Below, piece by piece: positions 23,329-32,604 of a stretch of 64,000 nucleotides of DNA (the first letter of the stretch is position 1; the number at the start of each line of letters is the position of its first letter). Source of the DNA: Streptomyces maremycinicus (GTDB lineage Bacteria; Actinomycetota; Actinomycetes; Streptomycetales; Streptomycetaceae). The stretch is from positions 186,001 to 250,000 of the forward strand of contig NZ_BBYG01000019.1 of assembly GCF_001184025.1 (NCBI RefSeq), written 5' to 3'. The notes under the pieces are model-generated. The model was not told the DNA's origin, searched no databases, and worked only from the letters and a program-made list of their open reading frames with translations. The translations under genes were made by a program, and so were the position numbers.

Positions 23329-24660
23329 CTACCCGGTCGTCCTGTCGATCGAGGCCAGCGGCAGCGCGAAGAGCGTTCGTCCCGACTGGGTCCAGACCTC
23401 GCCGGTCGCCTCCCAGTAGGAGAGGGACTCGGTCTGCGGGCTCCAGCAGCTGTGCGTCTCCTCGGCGCCGCACGCGGCCGCCCCGGACCCGTCGGCCTCG
23501 GACCCGTCCGCCGTGTCGTCGCGCCGGCCGGCGTCCTGCCGCCACAGCGTGCCTCGCCGGTCGTCCGGACCGGCGGCCCGGGTCACGTACCACCGCGCCC
23601 CGTACGACAGCACGCCCCGTACGCCCGTCACCTTCGTCTCGAACGCCTCCGAGGCCCGTACCCGGCCGGTGGCGTTCGTGGCGAGCAGCCCCTCGTGACC
23701 GGGGACGGTGCTGAAGGGGTAGCGCCACAGACGGGCGTCACGGTCGGCGTCGTCGAGGGTCCACTCCCCGGCGACCAGGCTGTCCGGCACGGTGCTGCGG
23801 TCGAGGGAGACGGTCGCGGGATGCGGGGCGTCGGAGTCCCCGCTCAGCGCGTAGGAACCGATGGCCGGCAGGACGAAGCGGTAGCCGTGCGCGGACCAGC
23901 CGCCCGGGACCCGCCCGACCGCGTCACCGACGACGGTGGCCCGCTGGACCCGGTTCATGTCGTACACATAGAGCGCGGACCGGTCCCCGTCGTCGGCGGT
24001 GACCAGCAGTTTGTCCTGGTACCAGACCATCCCGGAGACGTGCGAGACCAGTCCGCGGTAGTCCCGCCCCTCGTCCACCGGCAGGGCGAGCAGGGCCCAG
24101 GTGTAGGTGAGGTGGTTCAGGTTGCCCGCGTTCACGAAGCCGACCCGGGCCAGCCCCCGGTCGGCGGCCGGGCCGCCGCTGCGCGACCAGCCGGAGAGGA
24201 TCACCCGGTTGGAGCCCCAGACGCCGTCGTCGTCCGCGTCCCCCGAGGTGGTGACCGCGCCGGGCTGCCAGCCCTCGGTGTCGTCCGTGTTCCAGCAGTA
24301 GGCGCGCGAGGCCACGGGGGAGACGGGCAGGGCTCCGCGCTCGGCGGGCGAGCAGTCGACCGCGTCCCGCAGTGTGCGGTCGGCCGCGCCGAGGACCGCG
24401 CCGACGCCGACCGGCCGGCCCATTCCCGCGGCGAGCCGGTCCAGGGACGCCTGCGGCACCCGGTTCTCCGTGAGGCGCAGCTTTCCGGTCTCGGCCGAGG
24501 CCGTGAGCGGCTTCAGGTCCCCGGGTCCGTCGTCCGTGACCGTTGCCTGGGAGACGCTGATCATGGTGGCGGCGGCGGTGAGGGCGAGGGCGGTCCCGGA
24601 CAGGAACGCCCGCAGCGCCCTGCCTCGTCTGCGCCGGCGGTGTCGGCCGCGTTGCTTCAT
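23329..24660 (-). CDS. Secreted protein of unknown function, possible beta-propeller
   Basis: A 443-residue exported protein. A strongly basic N-terminus (KQRGRHRRRRRGR) is followed by hydrophobic FLSGTALALTAAATMISVS and an Ala cleavage region. The mature chain has repeated patterns such as LSHVSGMVWYQDKLLVTADD, RSALYVYDMNRV, GYRFVLPAIGSYA and VLSYGARWYVTRAAG, resembling blades that report a value, then a place, as in propeller proteins, and three Cys-containing segments (DCSPAERG, AYCWNTDD, ACGAEETHSCW). I do not recognise a named family. It is expressed with the downstream GNAT gene. A surface-binding or sensing role is conceivable but unproven. Confidence 0.8.
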   Translation of the reverse strand: MKQRGRHRRRRRGRALRAFLSGTALALTAAATMISVSQATVTDDGPGDLKPLTASAETGKLRLTENRVPQASLDRLAAGMGRPVGVGAVLGAADRTLRDAVDCSPAERGALPVSPVASRAYCWNTDDTEGWQPGAVTTSGDADDDGVWGSNRVILSGWSRSGGPAADRGLARVGFVNAGNLNHLTYTWALLALPVDEGRDYRGLVSHVSGMVWYQDKLLVTADDGDRSALYVYDMNRVQRATVVGDAVGRVPGGWSAHGYRFVLPAIGSYALSGDSDAPHPATVSLDRSTVPDSLVAGEWTLDDADRDARLWRYPFSTVPGHEGLLATNATGRVRASEAFETKVTGVRGVLSYGARWYVTRAAGPDDRRGTLWRQDAGRRDDTADGSEADGSGAAACGAEETHSCWSPQTESLSYWEATGEVWTQSGRTLFALPLASIDRTTG

Positions 24661-24826
24661 TTGCCCTCCCGAGGCGGGCCAACTGCGCCTGATGATCCGT
24701 ACGTTGACCGAGGAGCAGGTGGGGTGACCCGTAGGGGGATGCTACGGCAGTCGGGCCCCGTCGGGGACGAAGACCCCGCAAATATGCGGAACATACCGCC
24801 GGAAGGACCCCGGTGCACCTCTTTCG

Positions 24827-26113
24827 CTACGGTCCTGTCCCCCGGTTCCTCACCACGGCGGGCGCGGTCGAGTGCGGCAGCAGCGACCTCGGGTCCGCCG
24901 GCAGGAGCACCTCGACCTCGGCGTCCTCGCAGAAACGATACGGCCGATGGCTCAGGAGACCGCCGAGGTACCGCCGCACCCGGGACATCTCGGCCCGCAC
25001 CGTCACCGTACGGCCCGCGTCGCCGAACATGTCCTCGGCCAGGCCCGCCGCGCTGCGGCCACCGCGTTCGGCCGCCAGCAGGTAGAGCAACTCGGCATGC
25101 CGGGGACTGAGTTCGTGGGACCACGAGCCCGCGCCGCCCGACACCTTCACCGACCAGCGCCGGGGCCGGGTCAGATCCAGCACGATCCGGGTCGCGCCGG
25201 GCGGCAGCGGCTCGGCGCTCTCGTCCACCGACCGCACCAGCCAGCCCCCGGCCAGCGGCTCGATCGAACACAGGCCGAGCGCCGGGAGCCAGCGGCGGCC
25301 CGGGGACGGCGACTTGGGCAGCGCGATGCGGCTCGCGTACGGCATCCCGGTCACCGCGGCCGTCCACCCGTTCCCGTCCACCACCGCCGCCCGGCCGCCG
25401 AGCCGGGCCAGCACCGGCGCCGCCACCGCCCGCAACCGCTCCAGCGAACCCAGGTGCCGCTCCCGCAACCTGGACTCGGCGAGCTTCGCCACCGAGTCGA
25501 CCCAGGCGAGGGTGGCCGGATGCATCGTCTCCAGCGGCCCGCTGACATCGACCACACCGATCAGCCGGCCGTCGCGCGGATCGGTGATCGGGGCGCCCGC
25601 GCAGGTCCAGGCCGCGTGCGAGCGCACGAAATGCTCGGCGGCGAACACCTGGACGGGCCGGCGGACCACCGCCGGCGTGCCCACGCCGTTGGTGCCGACC
25701 ACGGCCTCGCCCCAGTCGGCGCCCAGCTCGAAGCCGAGCCCGTCTGCCTTGCGCAGCACGGGTCCGCAGCCCTCGCGCCACAGCACCCGGCCCTCCGGGT
25801 CGGCGACGACCATGATGTGGTGGGCGACGTCCGCGACCGACAGCAGCCCCTCGCGCAGCACCGGGAGCACCTCCCGCAACGGCGACTCCTCCCGCCTGCG
25901 CCGTACCTCGTCGGCGCTGAGCAGCCCCGCCCGGAAATCGTGTTCCGGATCCACCCCGCTGCGCAGCATCCGGTCCCAGGACTGCTCGATCACGGGGCGC
26001 GGGGCGACGCGTGCCTGCTGACCGGCGAGCCGGGCGTCACGCACCTCGTTGAGCACCCGCGCCGCCCGCGCGGCGTCGACGGCCGCGAGCTGCGGCACGT
26101 TCATCGGTGGCAT
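24827..26113 (-). CDS. GAF-domain transcriptional regulator with C-terminal winged helix
   Basis: A 428-residue regulator. RPVIEQSWDRMLRSGVDPEH opens an AcoR-like N-terminal region. The GAF sensor spans about residues 70-220 (HHIMVVADPEGRVLW, LGADWGEAVVGTNGVGTPAV, GAPITDPRDGRLIGVVDVSG). The C-terminus, ELSPRHAELLYLLAAERGGR to VRAEMSRVRRYLGGLLSHRP, looks like a winged-helix DNA-binding domain of the kind in this actinobacterial group. The AAA+ sigma54 module of true AcoR is missing. ATG 26113 follows GGGAGG by 10 nt; GTG 26119 is an alternative. Targets and ligand are unknown; the AidB-like gene upstream is a candidate. Confidence 0.85.
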   Translation of the reverse strand: MPPMNVPQLAAVDAARAARVLNEVRDARLAGQQARVAPRPVIEQSWDRMLRSGVDPEHDFRAGLLSADEVRRRREESPLREVLPVLREGLLSVADVAHHIMVVADPEGRVLWREGCGPVLRKADGLGFELGADWGEAVVGTNGVGTPAVVRRPVQVFAAEHFVRSHAAWTCAGAPITDPRDGRLIGVVDVSGPLETMHPATLAWVDSVAKLAESRLRERHLGSLERLRAVAAPVLARLGGRAAVVDGNGWTAAVTGMPYASRIALPKSPSPGRRWLPALGLCSIEPLAGGWLVRSVDESAEPLPPGATRIVLDLTRPRRWSVKVSGGAGSWSHELSPRHAELLYLLAAERGGRSAAGLAEDMFGDAGRTVTVRAEMSRVRRYLGGLLSHRPYRFCEDAEVEVLLPADPRSLLPHSTAPAVVRNRGTGP

Positions 26114-26416
26114 CGCCACAGGGCCTCCCGGGAGAACGCAGTCGGACAACCGGATGTCAAGTTTCTGCGCCGACTGTTTCCGGTCTTGCTGAAGGCCCCC
26201 ATCTTGCCGTCCTCAGGTGACGGACGGGCACAGTCCGGTCACAACCACCGACACGTTGCAACCCCCTGCAACCCTGGTGAACATCCACAGGCTGTCCGAA
26301 ACTTGAGCCACGCCGTCCCGAGCGGCGATTCTGGCCTCGCAGGGCCACAGCGGCGGGGGTGGTGCCGTGTCGGCGCAGCACCACCCCCGCTCCCTGTCGT
26401 CGCAGGCCGGCTCGGG
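26114..26416. other. 303-bp gap between the GAF regulator and the AidB-like gene
   Basis: No gene seen. It contains the AidB-gene terminator (26353-26390) and, further left, the regulator's promoter region around 26150-26340, which is AT-richer than its surroundings. Confidence 0.55.
26353..26390 (-). terminator. Terminator of the AidB-like gene
   Basis: GCGGGGGTGGTGC (26353-26365) pairs perfectly with GCACCACCCCCGC (26378-26390), a 13-bp stem with a 12-nt loop, 27 nt past the stop at 26417. Confidence 0.85.
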
Positions 26417-28066
26417 TCAGCCGCGGGGTTGGGCCCGCTCGACGATCGACGCCAGGTCCAGGCTGTGGGGCAGTGTCCCGAAGGCCGCGCCCCCGTCCCC
26501 GCCCAGCCGCGAGGCGCAGAAGGCGTCGGCGACCTCCGGCGGCGCGAATCGCACGAGCAGTGCCCCCTGAAGCACCAGAGCGAACCGCTCGGCCAGCCGG
26601 CGCGCCCGCCCTTCGACGCCGTCCAGATCCGCCAGCTCCGTCAGCAGGCCCTTGATCGCCCTGTCCAGCCGGTGATCGGCCCCGCGCGCCTTCCCGACCT
26701 CCTGGAGGTAGGCGTTCAGTGCCTGCGGCTCCCGCCGGAGGGCCCGCAGCACGTCCAGGGCCTGGACGTTGCCCGCCCCTTCCCAGACCGAGTTCAGCGG
26801 CGACTCGCGCACCAGCCGGGGCATCCCCGACTCCTCGACGTAACCGTTGCCGCCCAGGCACTCCGAGGCCTCCACCGCCACCGGCGCACAGCGCTTGGTC
26901 ACCCAGTACTTGGCCGCCGGAACCGCGATCCTGAGCAGGGCCCGCTCCTGCTCGCCACCGTCGTCGTAGGCCGCCGCGAGCCGCAGCGCGAGCACGGTCG
27001 CCGCCTCCGACTCCAGCGCGAGATCGGCCAGGACGTTGCGCATCAGCGGCTTGTCGACGAGCTTCCCGCCGAACGCCTCACGGTGGGTGCAGTGGTGGAT
27101 CGCCTGCGCCACCGCCTGCCGCATCAGCCCCGCCGAGCCCAGCACACAGTCGAGCCGGGTCGCCGCCACCATGTCGATGATGGTGCGCACCCCGCGCCCC
27201 TCCTCGCCGACCCGGCGGGCCCACGTCCCGTCGAACTCGACCTCGGCCGACGCGTTGGACCTGTTGCCCAGCTTGTCCTTGAGCCGCTGGAGGCGGAAGA
27301 CGTTGCGGGAACCGTCCTCCAGCACGCGCGGCACGAGGAAACAGGTGGGACCGCCCTCGCCCCGGACCGGGGCCGCCTGCGCGAGCACCAGGAAACCGTC
27401 CGACATGGGCGCCGAACAGAACCACTTGTGACCGGTCAGCTCGTACGTGCCGTCCTCGGCCAGAGCAGTGGCGACCGTCGCGTTGGCCCGGACATCGCTG
27501 CCGCCCTGTTTCTCCGTCATCGCCATGCCGAAGAGCACCCCGGACTTCAGGTGGGCCGGCCGCAGCTCACGGTCGTAGATCGTGGACGTCAGCCGGGGCT
27601 CCCACTCGGCGGCCAGCTCCGGGTCGGCGCGCAGCGCGGGCACCGCCGCGTGGGTCATCGACAGCGGACAGCCGTTGCCCGCCTCCACCTGCGTCCACAC
27701 CAGAAAGCCCGCCGCCCGGCGTACGTGCCCGCCGGGCCGCACCCAGGCATCCGTCAGATGGGCCCCGACCCCCTTGCCGAGCAGCCGGTGCCACGCCGGA
27801 TGGAAGTCGACCTCGTCGATGCGGTGGCCGTAGCGGTCGTGGGTACACAGTTTCGGCGGACACTCGTTGGCCTGCACCGCCCACTCGTGCAGCTGCGCCG
27901 AGCCGGCCGCCCGGCCGAGCGCCGACAACTCGCCGTGCGCCTCGTCGAGCAGTTCCGGATCAAGATGCCGTTCCACGGCCGCCACCAGCGCTCGATCGGC
28001 GCCGTACACGTCGTACCCGGTCAGGGGCGGGGGCTGGTTGGTCACGGTGTGCGTGGTGCCTGCCAT
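26417..28066 (-). CDS. AidB-like acyl-CoA dehydrogenase family flavoprotein
   Basis: A 549-residue protein of the acyl-CoA dehydrogenase superfamily, AidB subgroup. AidB-type features are the length near 540 residues, the N-terminal NQPPPLTGYDVYGADRAL and DEVDFHPAWHRLL, FGMAMTEKQGGSDVRANAT (FAD-binding loop, about residues 183-201), TGHKWFCSAPMSDGFLVLAQ, and MPRLVRESPLNSVWEGAGNV with the catalytic-region Glu. E. coli AidB is induced by alkylation and binds DNA; Streptomyces versions may instead be true dehydrogenases. It is monocistronic, closed by a strong terminator. An Ada-AlkA protein is in the same window but 35 kb away. Confidence 0.9.
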   Translation of the reverse strand: MAGTTHTVTNQPPPLTGYDVYGADRALVAAVERHLDPELLDEAHGELSALGRAAGSAQLHEWAVQANECPPKLCTHDRYGHRIDEVDFHPAWHRLLGKGVGAHLTDAWVRPGGHVRRAAGFLVWTQVEAGNGCPLSMTHAAVPALRADPELAAEWEPRLTSTIYDRELRPAHLKSGVLFGMAMTEKQGGSDVRANATVATALAEDGTYELTGHKWFCSAPMSDGFLVLAQAAPVRGEGGPTCFLVPRVLEDGSRNVFRLQRLKDKLGNRSNASAEVEFDGTWARRVGEEGRGVRTIIDMVAATRLDCVLGSAGLMRQAVAQAIHHCTHREAFGGKLVDKPLMRNVLADLALESEAATVLALRLAAAYDDGGEQERALLRIAVPAAKYWVTKRCAPVAVEASECLGGNGYVEESGMPRLVRESPLNSVWEGAGNVQALDVLRALRREPQALNAYLQEVGKARGADHRLDRAIKGLLTELADLDGVEGRARRLAERFALVLQGALLVRFAPPEVADAFCASRLGGDGGAAFGTLPHSLDLASIVERAQPRG

Positions 28067-28190
28067 AGCCCGAACCTACCCCCGGGTACGACGGTCATGG
28101 CCACCAGAGGGCCCATGCGTCGCTCCGCGCCCCGCGCAAGCGGCCTTGCCGGAGGTGAGTGCAGCCCCTAACGGCGGATACCTTTAGGGC

Positions 28191-29378
28191 GTGCAGCCAG
28201 AAAGTCAGTCACCCGAGCAACCCGGGAGCCCCGCCGGGCGTCTCCACCGGGCGCGTGCCCTTTACCGGAACGTCTCCAAGCGACGGACGGCCTGGCTGCT
28301 GTTGAAGGACACCGTCAACACCTGCATCGAGTACCGCATCCTCGGTCTCGCCGCCGAAGCCGCCTTCTTCACCCTGCTGTCCGTGCCGCCACTGCTGCTC
28401 AGCCTCATCGGCCTGCTCGGCTACGTCGACGACTGGACCGGCACCGACACCATCACCAGCCTGGAGGCCAACCTCCTCGACGCCTCGCGCACGGTCCTCT
28501 CGGACAAGGGCGTCCGGCAGATCGCCCAGCCGATCCTCGACGACGTGATGAAGGGCGGCCGCCCCGACGTCATCTCCATCGGCTTCCTGTTCGCGCTCTG
28601 GTCGGGCTCACGCGCGGTGAACGTCTTCATCGACACCATCACCGTGATGTACGGCCTCGACGGCGTGCGCGGGATCGTCAAGACACGGCTGGTGGCCTTC
28701 CTGCTGTTCGTCGGGGCCCTGCTGATCGGCTCGGTCGCGCTGCCGCTGATGGTCGCCGGGCCGGACGCGGTGGTGCGGATCCTCCCCTGGTCGACCACCG
28801 TGGTGCAGGTCCTGTACTGGCCGGTCGTGATCGTGCTGTCCGTCGCGTTCCTGACCACGCTCTACCACGTCTCCGTCCCCGTGCGCTCCCCGTGGATCGA
28901 GGACGTCCCCGGCGCGCTCGTCGCCCTCGCCATGTGGGTGCTCGGCAGTTTCCTGCTGCGCATCTACCTGACGAACACGATCGAGGGCGCCACCATCTAC
29001 GGCTCCCTCGCCGCCGCCGTCGCCGTACTGCTGTGGATCGGCGTCTCCGCGTTCGCCGTGCTGGTCGGCGCCGCCGTCAACGCCGCGATCGACCGGGTCT
29101 GGCCGGCCGCCGCTACGGCCGCGGCCCGCGCCGCCAACGAACGGATCCGGGAGGAGGAGGCGGCGGAGTACGTCGCCCGCATGGCGGCGATCCGCTCCCA
29201 CGAGGAGGACGACCCCGACGACCCCGACATGCCGTCCGAGTTCCCCGAGCGGTGGTCCCGCTTCCTCCCGCCGGAGGACGTGACGGGACGTTTCCGGACG
29301 CATGCGAAGAGCTATCCGAAGGGGCACGGCGGAAACGGAAGCGGCGGGCACGGGGAAGAGCAACCCCCGGAGAAGTGA
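28191..29378 (+). CDS. YihY/virulence factor BrkB family membrane protein
   Basis: A 395-residue membrane protein with six predicted helices, starting near AAEAAFFTLLSVPPLLLSLIG (about residues 53-73) and ending IGVSAFAVLVGAAVNAAIDR. FALWSGSRAVNVFIDTITVMY and VPGALVALAMWVLGSFLLRIY are YihY/BrkB signatures. The last 100 residues are a hydrophilic cytoplasmic tail with an acidic run (EEDDPDDPDM) and a Gly-rich end. Function is unknown; transport or envelope roles are proposed for the family. GTG 28191 is preceded by TACCTTTAGGGC but no Shine-Dalgarno sequence, so the mRNA may be leaderless. Confidence 0.9.
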   Translation: MQPESQSPEQPGSPAGRLHRARALYRNVSKRRTAWLLLKDTVNTCIEYRILGLAAEAAFFTLLSVPPLLLSLIGLLGYVDDWTGTDTITSLEANLLDASRTVLSDKGVRQIAQPILDDVMKGGRPDVISIGFLFALWSGSRAVNVFIDTITVMYGLDGVRGIVKTRLVAFLLFVGALLIGSVALPLMVAGPDAVVRILPWSTTVVQVLYWPVVIVLSVAFLTTLYHVSVPVRSPWIEDVPGALVALAMWVLGSFLLRIYLTNTIEGATIYGSLAAAVAVLLWIGVSAFAVLVGAAVNAAIDRVWPAAATAAARAANERIREEEAAEYVARMAAIRSHEEDDPDDPDMPSEFPERWSRFLPPEDVTGRFRTHAKSYPKGHGGNGSGGHGEEQPPEK

Positions 29379-29483
29379 GCCCCGGGGAACCCGAGGAGGG
29401 GCGAACCGCGGGGGGAACGAACCGAGGAGGAACGAATCCCCGCAGCGCCCCCGCCCCGGGAACGCCGGGAGCCCGGGCACGGC

Positions 29484-30323
29484 CTAGGCCTTCCAGACGC
29501 CCGCCGCCGCCGACTCCCCGGCAAACTCCGCGAAGTCGCGCGGCTCGCGGCCGAGGGCCTGCCTGACGCCGTCGGAGAGGTGGGCGTTGCGCCCGTCCAG
29601 CAGCGACTCGAACAGCTCCACCAGGAAGGCGACCTCCTCGGGCGGCACGCCGAACCCGGCCAACCGCTCGCCGTACCGACGCGCGGGGACCGGCGTGTAC
29701 GTCAGCGCGCGACCGGCGGCCTGCCCGATCTCCGCGATCGCTTCCCGGAACGTCAGCAGCCGTGGCCCGGACACCTCCACCGCCTCCCCCACGTACCGAT
29801 CACCCTCGGTGAGCGTCTTCACCACGACATCGGCGACATCCCGCAGGTCGACGAACGGCTCCCGCACCTCCCCGCCCGCGAACACCAGTTCCCCGGTCTG
29901 CCGCAGCCCCTCCACCAGCGGCCCCTCACTGAAGTTCTGCGCGAACCACGCGGCCCGTACGACCGTCCAGTCCGCGCCCGACGTCCGCAGCGCCTCCTCG
30001 GTCGGCAGAGCCCGCTCCTCACCCCGTGACGACAGCAGCACCAGCCGCCGCACCCCGAGAGCGACCGCCTCCCGGGCCAGCCGTCCCACCGCGTCGGCCG
30101 CGTCCGGAGCCCCCACGTCCGAGGGGTGGACCAGGTAGGCCGCGTCCGCGCCGCGCAGCACAGGGGCCCACGTCGAGCCGTCGTGCCAGTCGAACCCCCG
30201 GGCCCGCGAGGCCGCCCGCACGGTCAGCCCGGCCGCCTCGGCCGCCCGGGCCACCCGGCTGCCCGTACGACCGGTCGCGCCGGTCACCACCACCGTCATC
30301 CGCTGTGCCGTGTTCTGTGTCAT
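29484..30323 (-). CDS. NmrA-like NAD(P)-binding oxidoreductase (atypical SDR)
   Basis: A 279-residue atypical short-chain dehydrogenase. VVVTGATGRTGSRVARAAEA carries the glycine-rich GxxGxxG nucleotide-binding motif, GADAAYLVHP and LVLLSSRGEE follow, and DWTVVRAAWFAQNFSEG is characteristic of NmrA/QOR2-like proteins. It could be a quinone reductase or a redox sensor. ATG 30323 is chosen, while ATG 30299 (MTVVVTGATG) is equally possible; neither has a good ribosome site. It is divergent from an AraC-type gene 80 bp away, which is a likely regulator of it. Confidence 0.86.
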   Translation of the reverse strand: MTQNTAQRMTVVVTGATGRTGSRVARAAEAAGLTVRAASRARGFDWHDGSTWAPVLRGADAAYLVHPSDVGAPDAADAVGRLAREAVALGVRRLVLLSSRGEERALPTEEALRTSGADWTVVRAAWFAQNFSEGPLVEGLRQTGELVFAGGEVREPFVDLRDVADVVVKTLTEGDRYVGEAVEVSGPRLLTFREAIAEIGQAAGRALTYTPVPARRYGERLAGFGVPPEEVAFLVELFESLLDGRNAHLSDGVRQALGREPRDFAEFAGESAAAGVWKA

Positions 30324-30391
30324 GCGTTCAGTCAACTGCCGTCTCCCGCACGGTCCCATCGCCGAACGGCTCATTCCCATAAGCGCGCGTC

Positions 30392-30397
30392 TACGCT
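30392..30397 (+). promoter_or_regulatory. -10 box of leaderless AraC-family gene
   Basis: TACGCT ends 6 nt before ATG 30404, in the divergent gap with the NmrA-like gene. Confidence 0.42.
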
Positions 30398-30403
30398 GGC
30401 CGC

Positions 30404-31375
30404 ATGGACGCTCCCCCACCCTCGACCATGCTCACGCGGGGGGACCCTCTCGCGGGCCTGCTGGAGGGTCCACGCGCGCGGGGCGCCCTCATGATCCGCG
30501 CGTGCTTCGACCCGCCGTGGGCCGTACGGGTCGAGGACCGCGCCCCGCTGACGGTGATGCTCATGGTGCGCGGCGAGGGCTGGGTCGTGCCGGACGAGGG
30601 GGCGGACGTCCGCCTGCGGGCCGGCGACCTCGCCATCGCCCGCGGCCCCGGCCCGTACACCTGCGCCGACGTTCCCGGCACACCCCCGCAGGCGCTGATC
30701 CTCCCCGCAGGGCAGTGCGCGTACCCCGACGGACGTCCCCTGAACGGCTCCATGGACCTGGGCGTGCGGACCTGGGGCGACCGGCCGGACGGCTCCACCG
30801 TCGTCCTCATCGGCACGTACCCGATGCAGGGCGAGATCAGCGGCCGGCTGCTCGACGCGCTGCCCCCGCTGCTGTCCCTCTCCTCCGACGTGTGGCAGTG
30901 CCCGCTCACCCCGCTGCTCATGGAGGAGATCATCCGCGACGAACCGGGCCAGGAGGTCGTCCTGGACCGCATGCTCGACCTCCTGGTCATCGCCGCGCTG
31001 CGAGCCTGGTTCGCCCGTCCGGAAGCGGCGGCCCCGGCCTGGTACCAGGCACTCGCCGATCCGGTCGTGGGCCGCGTGCTGCGCCTGGTCCAGGACGATC
31101 CGGCGCACCCCTGGACCGTGGCGTCCCTCGCCGCGAAGGCGGGTGTCTCCCGGGCCGCGCTGGCCCGCCGCTTCAGCGACCTCGTGGGCGAACCCCCGAT
31201 GACCTACCTCACCGGCCGGCGTCTCGCTCTCGCCGCCGCCCGGCTGCGCGACACCCAGGACACGATCGGGGCGATCGCCCGTCACGTCGGCTACGGAAGC
31301 GCTTTCGCCCTGTCCAGCGCGTTCAAGCGGGTGTACGGCGTCAGCCCCCAGGAACACCGGACGCGGACGTCCTAG
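30404..31375 (+). CDS. AraC-family regulator with N-terminal cupin domain
   Basis: A 323-residue regulator of the cupin_6/AraC group. Residues about 10-190 form the cupin ligand domain (APLTVMLMVRGEGWVVPDEG, VRLRAGDLAIARGPGPYT). The C-terminal double HTH has VASLAAKAGVSRAALARRFS as the first helix-turn-helix, TIGAIARHVGYGSAFALSSA as the second and FKRVYGVSPQEHR as the family tail. Homologues often sit next to and repress or activate SDR genes; here the NmrA-like gene is divergent. No Shine-Dalgarno sequence; the TACGCT box suggests a leaderless mRNA. Confidence 0.93.
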   Translation: MDAPPPSTMLTRGDPLAGLLEGPRARGALMIRACFDPPWAVRVEDRAPLTVMLMVRGEGWVVPDEGADVRLRAGDLAIARGPGPYTCADVPGTPPQALILPAGQCAYPDGRPLNGSMDLGVRTWGDRPDGSTVVLIGTYPMQGEISGRLLDALPPLLSLSSDVWQCPLTPLLMEEIIRDEPGQEVVLDRMLDLLVIAALRAWFARPEAAAPAWYQALADPVVGRVLRLVQDDPAHPWTVASLAAKAGVSRAALARRFSDLVGEPPMTYLTGRRLALAAARLRDTQDTIGAIARHVGYGSAFALSSAFKRVYGVSPQEHRTRTS

Positions 31376-31415
31376 GGAGCGACGGTCCGCACCGGCACCC
31401 CGCATCCCGGCGGCG

Positions 31416-31421
31416 TAGCCT
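31416..31421 (+). promoter_or_regulatory. -10 box of leaderless helix-turn-helix gene
   Basis: TAGCCT ends 7 nt before ATG 31429. Confidence 0.45.
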
Positions 31422-31428
31422 GGCGTAC

Positions 31429-32103
31429 ATGTACGAGGAGCGGCCCTCCCGGCTGGCCGGGGCGGTGGTCTGGACGAAGACGCCGTCCGCGGCGGCCGAC
31501 GCGCTTCCCGTGCTCCCCGACGGCTGTATGGACCTGCTGTGGCGCGAGGGCAGACTGCTGGTCGCCGGACCGGACACCCACGCCCATGTCCCCGACGGGC
31601 CGCCCGCGACCTGGGCGGGCATCCGCCTGTTCCCCGGCACCGCACCCGAGCTGCTCGGCGTACCGGCCCACGAACTGCGTGATCGCCGGGTCGAGTTGAC
31701 CGAGCTGTGGCCGGCGCCGGAAGTACGTCGGCTGACCGACCGGGTCGCCTCGGCCGCCCACCCCGCCGCGGCACTGGAGGAGTTGGCGCTGGAGCGGGCG
31801 GCGCCGCCCGACGGAGTGCTGCGCGAACTGGTCGCCGCCCTCGCCGCAGGCCGTTCGGTGGCCGCGACGGCCGACGAACTGGGCCTGGGAGCACGCCAGT
31901 TGCATCGCCGTTCGCTGACGTCCTTCGGCTACGGCCCCAAGACGCTGGCCCGGATCCTGCGCCTTCAGCGAGCTCTCGCGCTGGCCCGGCGGGGCGTGCC
32001 CTACGCGGACACCGCGAACCGGGCCGGGTACGCCGATCAGGCCCATCTCTCTCGGGACGTCAGGGAGTTCACGGGCCTCACCCTCGGCGCCCTGCTGCGC
32101 TGA
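31429..32103 (+). CDS. AraC-type helix-turn-helix regulator with DUF6597-like N-domain
   Basis: A 224-residue regulator. The N-terminus (LPVLPDGCMDLLWREGRLLV, GPDTHAHVPDGPPATWAGIR) matches the small ligand domain common to one actinobacterial AraC subgroup. The C-terminus carries SVAATADELGLGARQLHRRS and PYADTANRAGYADQAHLSRD, two AraC-type HTH units, and closes with FTGLTLGALL. ATG 31429 is chosen over the long upstream frame because the preceding AraC gene occupies it and TAGCCT sits at leaderless distance. The target is unknown; the convergent VOC gene is nearby. Confidence 0.9.
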   Translation: MYEERPSRLAGAVVWTKTPSAAADALPVLPDGCMDLLWREGRLLVAGPDTHAHVPDGPPATWAGIRLFPGTAPELLGVPAHELRDRRVELTELWPAPEVRRLTDRVASAAHPAAALEELALERAAPPDGVLRELVAALAAGRSVAATADELGLGARQLHRRSLTSFGYGPKTLARILRLQRALALARRGVPYADTANRAGYADQAHLSRDVREFTGLTLGALLR

Positions 32104-32113
32104 GCGTGCCGCG

Positions 32114-32509
32114 CTACTGAGGCAGCGGTGCGAACAGGTCGACGCCGTTGCCGTCGGGGTCGAGCACGACGGCGTAGCGCTGGCCCCAGAAGGCGTCCCA
32201 CGGCTTCAGGTCGCCCTGGTGACCGGCGCCCAGCAACTCGTCGTACACCGCGTCGACCTCGCCCGGTGTGTCGCAGCGCAGTGCGAGGGAGGTCCGGCCG
32301 CTCCCGGACGGAGCCCGCCACCCCGGGTTGAACGAGCGGACGGTGTCCTCGGTGTCCAGCAACAGCCGCAGGCCCCCGGGCAGTTCGGCCTCGGTGTGCG
32401 GTTCCCGCTCGGCCCCCTCGGGAAAGGCGAAGCCGAGTCGACGGTAGAAGGAGACGGAGGCGGCCATGTCGGAGACGACCAGGCCGATGGCATCGAATCG
32501 TGGACTCAT
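32114..32509 (-). CDS. VOC family (glyoxalase/dioxygenase fold) protein
   Basis: A 131-residue single VOC protein with two beta-alpha-beta-beta-beta units. FDAIGLVVSDMAASVSFYRR is the first, and YAVVLDPDGNGVDLFAPLPQ the second with the usual D-P-x-G-N turn. Such proteins bind metal and act as glyoxalases, extradiol dioxygenases or antibiotic-binding proteins; metal ligands are not fully conserved here (no clear first His), so a binding role is possible. ATG 32509 follows TACCGT at leaderless distance. It converges with the HTH gene. Confidence 0.88.
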   Translation of the reverse strand: MSPRFDAIGLVVSDMAASVSFYRRLGFAFPEGAEREPHTEAELPGGLRLLLDTEDTVRSFNPGWRAPSGSGRTSLALRCDTPGEVDAVYDELLGAGHQGDLKPWDAFWGQRYAVVLDPDGNGVDLFAPLPQ

Positions 32510-32515
32510 GCGACA

Positions 32516-32521
32516 ACGGTA
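32516..32521 (-). promoter_or_regulatory. -10 box of leaderless VOC gene
   Basis: On the minus strand TACCGT ends 6 nt before the start codon at 32509. Confidence 0.45.
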
Positions 32522-32604
32522 GGCAGAGCCGTCCCGGCCGGTCTTGAAGGAAACGGACACGCCCCGGGTGTCGTTTCCTTCACCCGGACGGCGCCGCCGT
32601 CAGG

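Noticed and set aside
24872..28171. 1099-codon plus-strand open frame opposite the GAF regulator and AidB-like genes
   Set aside because: Arg/His/Gln/Pro-rich composition typical of the strand opposite GC-rich genes, spans two well-supported genes and a terminator, and shows no motif.
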